From: Glossina fuscipes
Taxonomy: Eukaryota > Arthropoda > Insecta > Diptera > Glossinidae
Assembly: GCF_014805625.2 (NCBI RefSeq)
Contig: NW_023998422.1
Location: 7,417,772 to 7,481,771, forward strand
DNA: 64,000 nucleotides
Direction of reading: 5' to 3'
The first letter of the stretch is position 1; each line of letters starts with the position of its first letter. The position numbers and the translations under genes were made by a program. This document shows, one piece after another, positions 26,501 to 37,613 of the stretch. The notes below the pieces were generated by a model that saw only the letters and a list, made by a program, of their open reading frames with translations, ran no database searches and had not been told where the DNA came from.

Positions 26501-27392
26501 TGTTAAAGCGAAATTCTCATGATCACCGGAGTTTGATTTAATTTTTGGTATAGGTGCGAGAGTTACATCGCTATTTTCCTTACTGAATGGATGAGAGCTA
26601 CACCCAGACATTGTACTCGCTATATATACACACATATATACACATAGATATAGATACATGTAGGATTGAAATTTTTTTACATTTCACAAAAAATTCACGA
26701 CTTACCACTACGTCGCCTAATACCTGTTGGTAAATGACCGCGGGCGGTATGATTTCTTGGTGTAGCTTTACCGGAATTATTCGACGAGAAACTGGCCTTA
26801 GAAATGTTCTTTTTCAAAACTTTTCCAGTATCCGGGGGACCCAAGCTTACTTTAGATTCATTTTCATTTGAGATTTTCAATGAAAGAGACGACGGCCTAG
26901 CCGTGTTCGTTTTATCAAGTGCATTAGACGGCACCAGTAAAGTGGTAGACTACGCATTAGAAAATCAAAGAAAAAATAAAAGAAATTTTGAATTGAAGCC
27001 TACTTTAACTAACCTTCGTTGGTATTTTCGATTTAACATTACTGTGTAGATTCTGAAAGTATATCATAAGCAAAAAAATTTCAATTTAAAAATCATAAGA
27101 CCCGTTTGTAGCGTTTAATTATAGATATACGGACCGCTTTTTTATTTGTTGCAATTGGATTTGTTGTTATTCCTTTATTGTTTTCTGCTTTTTTATTTCC
27201 AAATTTATTTACGAAATTTTTCGGATTCAATTTTGAATCTTTTTTTAAAGATGTCACCATATTATGTCCTGAAATGTGTGTGGTTTGTTTGTTTTTTTGT
27301 TCTTTTGCCTCCTCGAGCATAACGAATTTCGATTCGCTTAACTTACCATTTTGACCTTCTTTTGCGATTCCTCTGCTTGGCGATAGACTCAT
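20599..27392 (-). CDS. Long coiled-coil protein with C-terminal membrane anchor, 13 exons
   Basis: Family not recognised. Exons (minus strand): 27392-27135, 27052-27014, 26949-26706, 26619-26278, 24843-24707, 24645-24532, 24479-24318, 24256-24162, 24079-23788, 23732-23674, 21409-21331, 21272-21033, 20901-20599. They total 2364 nt (787 residues) with consistent phases. Residues 1-240 are basic, Ser/Asn/Lys-rich and probably disordered. A short conserved-looking block follows (SIGEFKERVRGTLSKCVQSV). From about residue 340 to 750 the sequence is Glu/Lys/Gln/Leu-rich heptad coiled coil (for example AAREQLDDVMKEKQDLEL). The last 35 residues hold one hydrophobic segment (MYVALIVVFIHFLFLWF) with a 15-residue tail, as in tail-anchored golgin- or ER-linked tethers. 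A role as a membrane tether or scaffold is inference. The weakest junction is the exon 1 donor (GCG|GTCCGT). Confidence 0.8.
21545..22200. repeat. Diverged two-copy segment inside an intron
   Basis: Within the 2.26-kb intron between exons 10 and 11 of the coiled-coil gene. TTCATTAAGCCACACGACACAAAT at about 21833-21856 and TTTAAGTAAGCCAAACGACTCAAAT at about 22060-22084 head two segments. Both continue with GGAAGAT(T)GAAA..TACATT and then GCATGGCTTGTGTCTTCATG or GTGCCTTGCATCTTCATG. Each segment is about 130 bp, with centres some 230 bp apart. Confidence 0.5.
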
Positions 27393-28266
27393 TTTTCTAG
27401 AAAATTTTTTTACTAAAATAAATACGGCTCGAAATAAAATTTGGTTAAATATTTATTATAATATGGAAGGAAACTGGATGGGGTGGAGGGCTTTATATTT
27501 TTTTTTGAATATATATTTTTTATAACTATTTGAAATGCTTGTAAATTTGAAAAAAAATTCTTTTAGGACAGAAAATAAAATTTTCTTATATATATATATA
27601 TATATATATGCACAAAAATATAGAAAAAAATTACAGATTTTATATGACAAACACTTGAATTTTAATGTAGCGTTCACTTTGATAAGAAATAAAAAAAAAA
27701 AAATTTACTCTTATTTCTTATAATTACTTGTTGGGCAAAAATGAATGAAATGCTATTAAGAAACCGATTATTCGATTTAATCGATTACCTTTAGCTTTTT
27801 AAAATCCGCACGTCAGATGAATTCCATGAGCCAATTGAATCCCATTAACGACAACGGAAAAGATAAATTATTTGATTGAAGTGTTAAGAGAAAGGACGAA
27901 CATCTATTTAAGAGGATGAGGGGGTGATTGTTATCCTTTTGTTAAACAATAATATAATAAAGAATTTTATTTAAATCGAGTTGATATGGCGACGTGACTG
28001 ATTTATATCACAAACTCGGTAAAATATGAACTCGGTCTTCGCTTTAGAATACATGCCTATGAAAATCACCAACACAGACATACTTGGGTTATTTTAATAA
28101 AATTTAAGATTTTATTCTAATTTTTGAAGCGCATAGTCCCCTTGGTGGCCTTTTTTATTTAATATGCACTCAAAGAAAGAAGTGAAGACTGCAGCCTAGA
28201 GGATGTACGGTAAGTGTTATGACTTTACCTACTGATCACTCGTCGCAGCTATAATCTAAGTAAGCT

Positions 28267-28318
28267 CTACCGCACTTGGAATTTGAATCTATTCTCACCT
28301 GCTAAGCTACTCATGCAG
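28267..28318 (-). repeat. tRNA-like segment, possible SINE remnant
   Basis: Minus strand reads GTAGCTTAGCAGGTGAGAAT then AGATTCAAATTCC and AAGTGCGGTAGAGC. TAGCTTAGCAGG fits the A-box consensus TRGCNNAGYNGG exactly, and GATTCAAATTCC resembles a B box. Spacing between boxes is only about 8 bases, too short for a full tRNA. Confidence 0.35.
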
Positions 28319-28499
28319 ATAATCTCTAAAGAATAATTTACATCTCACTCAAGCAAAGCAAATGTAATAGAGAAAATATGTTTGGTTGTAGTTTAAAATG
28401 ACAGTCAAAACCACAAGACTAGATTGCTTCTTACATTAAATTGAAACGGAGATCCAAGCTTTTCTTTCCCCGTAAGACAACATTATGCGTAACAATTGT

Positions 28500-28860
28500 G
28501 CAAGCATTTTCTCTTTCAAAGGGAGAAAGAGTAGTTTACTGTCGGTGACGTGGGCAACGCTACCTGAGCAAATCGCAAGTACAAGGACTCTGTGTTCCGC
28601 TAAGCAATGAAAACGCGACGATGTAAGCATTCTCCTTTTCAAAGTAGGAAAGACAGGCTTAGTGTCGTTGACGTGGGCATCGCCATCTCCGCAGATTGCA
28701 AATACACTAAGCAATGAAAGCGCGACCATTTTCCTCTAAAAGTGCAAATTATAAGCATTCTCTCTTTCAAAGAAGGGCAGACGCAGGCATGGCAATCTCA
28801 GCAGATTGCAAGTAGAAGAGCTCTGTGTGCCACTAAGCAATGAAGACGCGACAACTTTCC
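28500..28860. repeat. Tandem repeat, about three 110-130-bp units
   Basis: Units begin at (T)AAGCATT..TCTCTTTCAAAG near 28502, 28624 and 28753. Each includes GACGTGGGCA(A/T)CGC or GACGCAGGCATGGC, a GCAGATTGCAAGTA-like block and CTAAGCAATGAAAACGCGAC. The second unit lacks the CTCTGTGT segment that units 1 and 3 keep. Confidence 0.8.
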
Positions 28861-29311
28861 TTTAAAATTGGCAATTGAAACACTTTATATAGTTTTCTTA
28901 AACTTTGCTTTCACGTTGAAAACGTCTTACCAAGCATATCAACATTCTTCCTGCACATCACAGTGGAGTAAAGTTTTTCCTATTACGAACTTGAACGTTA
29001 TTGGGCTTAAATTTTTCGGTTTTTATTTAAATTGTGCAGTAGCGACGATTTTAAAGAGAGAGGAAATAATTTAAGAACTGAAAAAAATGCAACAGCAAGA
29101 AAAACCTTTGGTGGCTTGTAATCGTATCGAAGTGTGTTGTTTTTATTCAGTCGCCACATAAACTGCTGATAGCATGACTTGCGTTTTTAGCGGCCCACAT
29201 GGCCAAATGAATTTTTTTGTCGAAAAAATGCAAATGTAAACAAAAAGAAAAGCGTAAAATTAAAATTGATTTAAGTCGAATCTCGTACCATCTAACACTG
29301 CTGTTATGTTT

Positions 29312-29321
29312 NNNNNNNNNN
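29312..29321. other. Assembly gap (10 N)
   Basis: Ten consecutive N. The true length of missing sequence is unknown; no predicted gene crosses it. Confidence 0.98.
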
Positions 29322-30599
29322 ATTCACAAGGACGTCGCTACTTGCTTACTTACTATATCAACGTTGCGGACTTATTCGAACATGTCATGTGAATATTCAC
29401 ATCAGAGTCTCTACGAGAAAAACATTCTGGATGTTACAATGCCTAAGATAAAGTTAATATATCTAAAGGGAAATGCCTTACACTTTAGTGTTTGCCCGTA
29501 GTTATTAAGAATGCATGCATAAAAGATCTCAGAATGGGAAAAATAAAAGCAAAAACACATCGCAACATGTATGTGAGCACATGTGAATTACTTATACATG
29601 CACTGATGCCGGAACCGGGTATAGTGTCTATGAATGTATATGTGTCGAATAGCATGATAAACATCTCACATATACAAGCATGTTATTGAATAATTTATTC
29701 TCTTAATTGAGAATGGAAAGCGAACGCTTGCTTTGCTTTGTGAACAGTTTGCACAGTTTGCCGATTAGCTTGGAACTTGCAACACATAGAAACGTTTAAC
29801 GGTAAAAAATAATATTTTCATAAAATTTTTTTTTTCTTTTTTGTTTTATTTCGCCCGCATAGAATAATGCAAATATTGTCAATGAAGAGTAAATTACAAA
29901 GACAAAATTTCATTTTCAAATACGCCAAAGGAAATAATTAAGCGAATTAAACAAGAAAAAAAATAAATAAATAAATAAAACAGAAAAGGCAAAGAAAGCC
30001 AGAGATAATTAAATGAAATTTGAAATTGAATTAAAATTGAATTTATATATTAATTAATTGTATAAAGAAACCTTTAAAGTGTTTTGTTAAAAATTTACTA
30101 CGACAGCCCTTAAATCGTGTTTGATAATAATGACCGAATGGTCGGTGCAGTAAACCTTTCAATTAATTTCAATTGTGACGCGAATTTTTCAATCGCAATG
30201 CATTGCAATGACAAAAGCAACAATAATACATAAGCACACACCCACACACACACAGTGATTTCGAAATGTTTTAATTAATAAAGTGAAAGAAAACACTTTC
30301 ACACTTTGTTTACTACTAACTAATATGCGCCGATCATGATGCAGTGGATAGTGTTCAAAATAATTTTTTTTTTCTTTTTTTTTTTGTTAATAAATTAATT
30401 TTTTTTTTTGTATAAAACCTTATAAATATTTTTATTATCGTCTTACTTTAACATTGACATTCGATATGAAGCGAGTTTTATTAAAATTAATTTACAAAAA
30501 CAAAAAAAACACTAAATATAGGAAATATTTAGTTAAGTTAATAGTGTTTATTTATGAGATTAATTAAATACTCGTTTCCTTGAATTTCTATTCCCTTCT

Positions 30600-31310
30600 T
30601 CTTGAGCCATCAATTTTTATTCCCGATCCACAAAGGATGGGGGGTATATTCATTGTGTCGAAACGCTTGCAACGGCCAGAAGAAAGCATCAGAGAGCCCT
30701 TAAAGTATATATCTTCTTAATTAGCATCAAATTCTAAATTGATTTAAGCATGTGCGTCCGTCGTTCCACCTATCCGTCTGTGTAATGTCTGTTGTAAACA
30801 TTCTCTTAACCGCAAAAATGCAGCTATCGACTTCAAGTTCGACAGAAACATTGAAAGTTCTTCGGTGGGAAGACACGCCTACAGCACCACGTAATCTGAG
30901 AACATCTTTGTTTTTCGAAAGTAATAAGAAATTTGTTTTTCCCTCACTATTCATAAACTACAGCAGATAATTTCAAATTTGGAACTCATCGAAGAATATC
31001 CGTTTGATCATCCGCCCATCTGCCCGTCTATCCAACTATATAATATTCGTGGTAAGCCCTCTCTCTCTCACAAAAATGAAGATATCGCCTACAAATTTGC
31101 AAAAGCATTTGGGGAGCTTTCCGAAGAACACGCCTGTAACGCCCACGCCCCTACGCGACAGGAGCCTTCATCTCAAAAAATAAAAAGAAACCGCCTCGCC
31201 CCCTCCGCCACACATTATACCGCATGAAAACTTAATACTTTTACTTTTTTTGTCTTATTTAGGAGAACGGGGATGGATATAAAAGATTCGGTCACGACCG
31301 AATATACTTT
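30600..31310 (+). repeat. Dispersed repeat family B, composite copy
   Basis: Contains GGGGGGTATATTCATTGTGTC, CGCTTGCAACGGCCAGAAG, TCCGTCTGTGTAATGTCTG, AAAAATGCAGCTATCGACTTC, and a second partial copy near 31000-31120 (GCCCGTCTATCCAAC, ATGAAGATATCGCCTACAAATTTG). It ends with TATAAAAGATTCGGTCACG and CCGAATATAC. The same order is seen reversed at 11.5-11.8 kb. Confidence 0.6.
31278..31302 (+). promoter_or_regulatory. TATA-like box and palindrome upstream of the first spondin gene
   Basis: TATAAAAG at 31278-31285 is directly followed by the inverted repeat TTCGGTC-AC-GACCGAA (31287-31302). It lies about 75 bp before the spondin A start codon and forms the end of a family-B repeat copy. Promoter use is inference. 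Confidence 0.35.
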
Positions 31311-31357
31311 TTGCACTTGTTACTATTACAGATTTCATCTATCATAACGTCAAGCAA

Positions 31358-34286
31358 ATGAATAAATTGTCATTACTTCTCCTTCTAAGCGTTATTAAGC
31401 TCAACTTAATAACGGCTTGTAGTCGTATACCTCTGGGGACTACAGCCGCCAAATCACCAGTTGATGACAATTACGTAATTACTATAACCGGTAATCCCGA
31501 TAGTTATATACCCGGTCAAAAATACAATGGTAGATACAATCGTATTATTTCCAAAAGCCTTCCACGTTAACTCCTCCTTTGCGTTTCAGTCTCCATTATC
31601 GCTTATAATGATCAAACATTCATTAGCTTCATGTTGGGCTTGGAAAATGAAAATGGTGATACCGTCAACTTGGATGCGGTAGGAACATTTGAAATCATTG
31701 ATTTAGCTGAAACTCGTTACAGCCCCCGTTGCGCAAATTTAATAGAGAATACTAACACAAATGTTAAAAGTCGTATAGATGCTGTTTGGGTCGCGCCTAT
31801 CGCCGCTGGAATGGGTTGTGTTATGCTGCGTGCCACTGTAGTACAGCATCGGGACGTTTGGTTTATGGATGATGGTTTCCTTACTAAACGGGTATGTGAA
31901 GAAGAAATTGATGATGTTGATACGCAGCCAAGTATTGTAGATCCTTGTTGTGCCTGCGATGAGGCCAAATACGAATTGACGTTTGAGGGTAAATGGTCAC
32001 GTCATACTCATCCTAAAGACTTTCCTGCCAATAGTTGGCGCACACGTTTCAGTGACATAATCGGGGCATCTCATACTATCGATTATCGATTTTGGCAATA
32101 TGGGGGTTTGGCAAGTGAAGGTCTACGCGAGGTAGCTGAGCACGGTTCTACCCGGACGCTGGAAAGTGAATTAAAGGAACAGGTGAATATGATATTATCG
32201 ACATCTTGGATCCTTAACATCTTGCATCGGAACTTTTAACTCCAGAGTGATCAGATACGTACGATTATTAAAGCACGCGGTATATCTTATCCTAACGTTA
32301 CGGGGAAAACATTTGCTGTATTTCGTGTAGACTCGCAGCATCATTTGATATCTTTGGTATCCATGATAGATCCTTCACCGGATTGGATTGTCGGCGTGTC
32401 AGGTTTGGAGCTTTGTTTGCCCAATTGTTCTTGGATCGAAAGTAAAATGCATAACCTATATCCTTGGGATGCGGGCACCGATAGTGGTCCTTCTTATATG
32501 GTTAGTGTACTCATAAGTCCGTACTACTACATGAAACTGTGTAAACTCGTTTCATATTTTTGCGTATACAGTCCGCCGATCAACCGCAGGTGCCTCCAGA
32601 CGTGGTTAGACGAATTAAGTCAAATTTTCCCAATGATCCACGATCACCATTTTATGATCCTGATGCAGCTCCGATGAAACCCTTAGCCACCTTGTATATC
32701 AATCGAAGACGTCTGTACGAGAAAACTTGCGATAACACAGAAAGTAAACTAAGTTCCAGTGTTTTGTGTGCCAATCGCTTAACTTTGTTTATTCATGTTT
32801 AACCCAATTAGATGAAAATGATGCTCCCGAATGTGCTACTAATCCCTGGACACGCTGGGATGCGTGCAGTGCTAAATGTGGTCCGGGTAAACAATATCGC
32901 ACTCGTGAATTTAAAGATCCGTTAATTGCACGCAAGTTCAAATGTCGCACAAATCTGCGTGAAGAACAGGATTGCGTAGGTCGTAAATGTGATTCGTTTG
33001 ACGAATCTGAGCCAAGTGAAATTGATTCGGAAGGATTAAGCTATCCTGGGTCAGGTCCAAAAAATCCGGAATGTGCCATTTCCAATTGGACCGATTGGTC
33101 ATCATGTTCCGCTACATGTGGGGCTGGGACTATGATGAGATCGCGCCAATACCTAAATCCCCGAGCAAAAAAAAAATGTCAGAAAGTAACTCGAATTCGT
33201 TTGCAAGAAACGAAGCGTTGCCAAGGCATTGATTGTGGCGGTGACATCGAAAATCCTGGCGGTGATGGTAACGGCGATTCGGAGACGGATAACCAGAACA
33301 CTAGAGCTTTATATGGCAACTTAGATGATATTTATCGTTATAATAATTTCGAAAGTTACAGTCACCAACTAGATGATTATATACCACCCGAATGCGGTGT
33401 GTCACACTGGTCCGATTTTTCACCATGTTTGGGCCCTTGTGGTCGTACAGGCACACGTCAGCGAGAACGTAAAGTATGGAAAAAGGACGAGGTCTACGGA
33501 GTACGACGTCCCGATTACGATCCTAAATTGGATTCCTGCCGGCATATTAAGCGGAAAGAAGTAGTAAATTGTACACTATCAAGTTGCGATGCGATTGTCA
33601 AGCCTTTCTGCTATGAAGACCTTCAAGTTAGTCCTTGTCGCGACAGTGAAGTAGCCAACTATTGGTTTTATGATCACATGAGTGATCAATGCGCGATTTT
33701 TTGGGCCGATAAATGCGATAAAAATCGCAATAAATTCACGTCGAAAGAAGCTTGTGAAGAAACATGTCATTTGCCCCGTCAAAAATCAGAGTTACAAGGC
33801 GATGGTCTCAACATGAAACCGACCAACTGCCTAGTCTCTGATTGGGTAGGGCATTCCTGTAATGCTACTTGCGGTGAGGGTATACAGATTAAAACTCGTC
33901 GGGTTCTACGATCGCCTAAATATGGCGGTAAACCATGTCCCAAACATTTGGTACGTCTAGAAAAATGCTATCAACGATGTGATGATATATATTCGGTCGG
34001 TGATATAAGCTACGGCAGCTATAACGAAAGACGTCGTACTGGTCATCATTACCATCATCAACAGCAGCAAGACAAAGCCGAGGCCGAGAAAAACGAATGT
34101 CGCTACTCTGAATGGTCGGCTTGGACTCCGTGCACGGCCACTTGTGGAGATAATTCGTATCGCCAGAAAACACGCACTCTCGTCAACACCAATCTTAGTT
34201 ATAAATGCAAAGACCGCGTACGAATGGAAAAATGTAAAATGCTCCCTTGTCAATTGAATGACAACGACGACGGTGATAAATGGTAG
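31358..34286 (+). CDS. F-spondin-like protein A: reeler, Spondin_N, five TSP1, Kunitz
   Basis: Secreted extracellular-matrix protein, first of three tandem paralogs. Exons 31358-31529, 31590-32182, 32246-32500, 32572-32743, 32812-34286; 2667 nt, 888 residues. Order: signal peptide (about 1-20), reeler-type N-terminal domain to about 187 (ending CCACDEAKYE), Spondin_N about 188-390 (GKWSRHTHPKDFP, GASHTIDYRFWQYGGLAS, DPSPDWIVGVSGLELC), TSP1 repeats at roughly 405-457, 485-539 and 592-656, a six-cysteine Kunitz domain at 664-716, then TSP1 repeats at about 737-787 and near 830-880. TSP1 cores are visible (WTRWDACSAKCGPG, WTDWSSCSATCGAG, WSAWTPCTATCGDN). Some carry the WxxW mannosylation pattern. 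Drosophila has similar genes (CG17739, CG30203, CG30046, from memory). Poly(A) signal at 34326-34331. Confidence 0.93.
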
Positions 34287-34325
34287 AGCGTCTACCATAT
34301 CTAATTAGTTTGTACAACACAAAAC

Positions 34326-34331
34326 AATAAA
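34326..34331 (+). terminator. Poly(A) signal of spondin A
   Basis: AATAAA 40 bp after the stop codon. Confidence 0.6.
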
Positions 34332-34519
34332 AAAAGTATTAAAAAAATATTTTATATATATATTCTCTATAGTACGGCTGAAGGGATCAGAGGGATACAG
34401 ATGGCGGAAGAGGAGTGTTTGTGGTTCTGTCAAATATCTTTTCTTACGTTGTCATCTTAATGGTTGAGAAATGCTGGCTTATCAGTCAAGACGCGTGCCT
34501 TACTTATGAAAATCTTTTG

Positions 34520-34520
<1 letters not shown>

Positions 34521-34553
<33 letters not shown>
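34521..34553. repeat. Poly(T) tract, 33 bases
   Basis: Uninterrupted run of 33 T between spondin A and spondin B. Confidence 0.9.
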
Positions 34554-34554
<1 letters not shown>

Positions 34555-34766
34555 TCTATCATTCTCTTTTTTCTCGCTGTTACAATGCAATCAACCTCTA
34601 AACTCTAGACGGTAGTTAGTTTTGTAACTTAATTAATTGAGGTGACGAGATCAAGAGATGAGAGCGTTGAACTATTTGCTTTCAGTATAGTAGAGCGAAC
34701 GGGCGGCCACTTGCTTATTAGATTTATTTTTAATTCAGTTGTTGTTTGCTTTTAAAGTGATCAGTA

Positions 34767-37339
34767 ATGGATTTAAAATTTTTGTTGCTATACATTTTGA
34801 TATTTTCGGAATTAGCCAGGATTTGTTTAAACGCCTGCAATCGTAAACCTCAGGGAGCCAACGGAGATCCATCGCCTGTCGATGCTAACTTTCATATGTT
34901 AATCGATGGCAATCCTTCGCATTACATAAACGGACAACGTTACAATCGTAAGTGCTTGATTCTCTAACTGCCTATGAAATGTTTCATCTTTTCGATTGAT
35001 CACTTTATGCCAAGTTTCATTGTCTTCTACCAACGGATTGAAATTTATAAGTTTTACTTTGGTGGTGGAACCTGATTCATACGCCTTAACTTTGCCGGAC
35101 CGCAATATGTTGGGTCATTTCGCAATAATTGACACAGCTGAAACGAAATTCAACGCTTTGTGCGAAAATATGGTCGAGAGTACCAATGCAAATGTAAAAT
35201 CCCGTGTGGATATTAGCTGGATCGCTCCCACAAGTCCATATAGTAATTGCGTTGTTTTTAAAGTCGCTTTCTTACAACACCGACATGTTTGGTTTATTGA
35301 CGATGGTGGTTTGTCGAAACGCTTATGCCCAGAGGAAATCGATGAAATAAACAGTCAAACGCCGCCGGTAAATCCTTGCTGCGCCTGTGATGAGGCTAAA
35401 TATGAGGTGCGCTAGCGTTTCCTTTAGGAAAGCAATTTCTAGCTGTCTATCATTTTAGATAATATTGGAACGCAAATGGATGCGAAACACCCATGCCAAA
35501 CAATTTCCTTCCGAGGCATGGCGTACGCGATTTGGTGAATTGCTGGGTGCTTCGCACACTTTAGAATATCGTTTTTGGCAATACGGCGGTTTGGCCAGTG
35601 CAGGTCTCAAAGAATTGGCAGAACATGGTTCCACAAAAGCCTTGGAAAGAGAAATTACAGAAACTGCAAGTGTAAGCTTAAGTCTCCAAAAAATCGTGCC
35701 GAGTAAGCGATTTTTTTATTTTTTACTCATAGGCGGGCGAAATACGAACCATAATTAAAGCCCCTGGTATTGGCTATAGGCAAAATTCCATTGCCACGAC
35801 CATGGCTACCGTCAGAGTTGACGCTAAGCATCACATTCTTTCGTTAGTTGCAAAAATTGAACCTTCACCTGATTGGATTTTAGGCGTAGCCGGCTTAGAG
35901 CTATGTTTAGCCAATTGCACTTGGATAACCGAGAAGACTTTGAATTTGTATCCCTGGGATGTGGGAACTGATGCTGGTTCATCTTATATGGTAAATAAGA
36001 TTTGAAATATCTGAGTAATAAAAACAATCTATCTATCGCAACGTATTGCTGCAGTCCCCCGATCAACCACAAATTCCCCCAGACGTTATAAGGCGTATTA
36101 CGTCATCATATCCACGAGATTATCGTTCGCCTTTTTTCGATGAGTCGGGTGCACCAATGAAATCGCTAGCTACTCTCTACATAAATAGAAAGAAAATCTA
36201 TGAGAAAGATTGCAGTTATAGTGAGTCGCTGGGCAATTTTTCGAATTTTGAATTCTACTTTTGATTAATAATTCTTTCCTTTCCTTTCAGATAAAAATGT
36301 TGCTTTAGAATGCTCGACTCATCCCTGGAATAATTGGACCGATTGCACATCCAAATGCGGTCCCGGCACTCAGTATCGTGTACGCGATTACAAAGATCCG
36401 GAATTGGCGAGACATTACAAATGCCGTCAAGTGTTGAGACAGAATCAAAATTGTATAGGCAATCGATGCGGTTTAACCTATAGTTCAGATATGACCGGTA
36501 TAACAGAATGTGAACTCACTGAATGGAGCGATTGGACTGAGTGCTCGAAGAAATGTGGTCGCGGCTATCAAAAACGTCTTCGAGAATATATTAACGGTTA
36601 CAACAAAGAAAGGTGTCAGGTCTGTGCCCGATTTTTTGTATACTACAAGAGTATCGCCTAATAAACATGTTCCTTTCCTTAGAGTGATGTGCGTCAAGAT
36701 TTGCAAGAAACGCGTCGCTGTTACGGTCAAAATTGCGGCGGTTCTATTAATACTTCTTTCGATGATATATATTCGGAACCCTATGAGCCCCAAGATATTG
36801 AAGAAATCTACGAAATAGCGAAATTAAATCGTAAGCTCGTTAAAACACAAGCGATCCCAAAAGTTGGCTTGAGATCTGAGAGCAATTCGCTACGTTCGTT
36901 TAACATTAACAATTCCACGAAAGATGATACCGATCTTGATCAAGACTTAGTCGGCCAAACAGAAAATGTTACTCGCAAACAAAATGCAAAAGAATCAACG
37001 CAATATTTAATTGCGAATACAACAACAAGAAAACAAAATAATTCGCTTAACAACATGCTGCCGGATTATTGCATGGAGAGGCCTGTAGCGCCAAAGGCGT
37101 TCTGTAATAAAAATCGTGTTATTTTACAAAATTTTTGGTTTTATGACGCCGATGATATTCAATGTAAACTGTTTACAGCCGACAGTTGCGATACTAATCG
37201 CAACAAATTTCGTAAATTGGAAATCTGTGAGGAAAAATGTTTAAAACGTCACATAAACGAGAGGGAGGAGGTTAAGGTAAAAGCTGCTCAACAGCCTAAA
37301 GAAAAAAGGAGTGCAATATATATAAAGCGTACCTTTTGA
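34767..37339 (+). CDS. F-spondin-like protein B: reeler, Spondin_N, two TSP1, Kunitz-like
   Basis: Second tandem paralog; predicted secreted. Exons 34767-34947, 35015-35406, 35459-35671, 35733-35990, 36055-36220, 36291-36619, 36683-37339; 2196 nt, 731 residues. Order: signal peptide (FLLLYILIFSELARICL), reeler domain ending CCACDEAKYE, Spondin_N (MRNTHAKQFPSEAW, GASHTLEYRFWQYGGLAS, EPSPDWILGVAGLELC), TSP1 at about 409-462 (WNNWTDCTSKCGPG) and 477-531 (WSDWTECSKKCGRG), an Asn/Lys-rich linker, and a six-Cys Kunitz-like domain at about 643-699. The last two TSP1 repeats of gene A are missing. The first Kunitz cysteine spacing is ten residues instead of the usual eight, so an active inhibitor is doubtful. 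It has the most introns of the three. Poly(A) signal at 37608-37613. Confidence 0.92.
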
Positions 37340-37373
37340 GTTATGAAAAGTGCAAATTTCTAGCAGAGAGAGC

Positions 37374-37401
37374 TGGAGAGAGAGAGAGAGAGAGAGAGAG
37401 A
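37374..37401. repeat. (GA)n microsatellite
   Basis: About 14 GA units in the 3' region of spondin B. Confidence 0.9.
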
Positions 37402-37607
37402 AAAGCAGTTAAAGGCCTCTCTTTTTTGTCTTTCTGCAGAAATCTTTGGATTAACATTGAATTTCTACTAACCTAGCTTAAGATGAAGTGATAACACACA
37501 GAGAGCTATGTAAAGATAAGAGACATCGAATGTGAAGAAAACTTGAGGCGAATTTTGTATACCTTTCAGCAGGTGGAAGGAAGCTATTTTACTTTAGATA
37601 TTAATTA

Positions 37608-37613
37608 AATAAA
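37608..37613 (+). terminator. Poly(A) signal of spondin B
   Basis: AATAAA about 270 bp after the stop codon of spondin B; no nearer canonical hexamer was seen. Confidence 0.45.

Larger units (their letters stand above)
27393..31357. other. Intergenic interval with one assembly gap
   Basis: No supported gene between the divergently oriented coiled-coil and first spondin genes. It holds a TA tract (27586-27609), a tRNA-like fragment (28267-28318), a three-unit tandem repeat (28500-28860), the N gap (29312-29321), A/T-rich simple sequence, and family-B repeat copies (30600-31310). Reading frames such as 29217-29501 cross the gap and lack coding character. Confidence 0.6.

Noticed and set aside
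29217..29501. 94-codon frame across the N gap
   Set aside because: Contains unknown bases, and has no coding character on either side.
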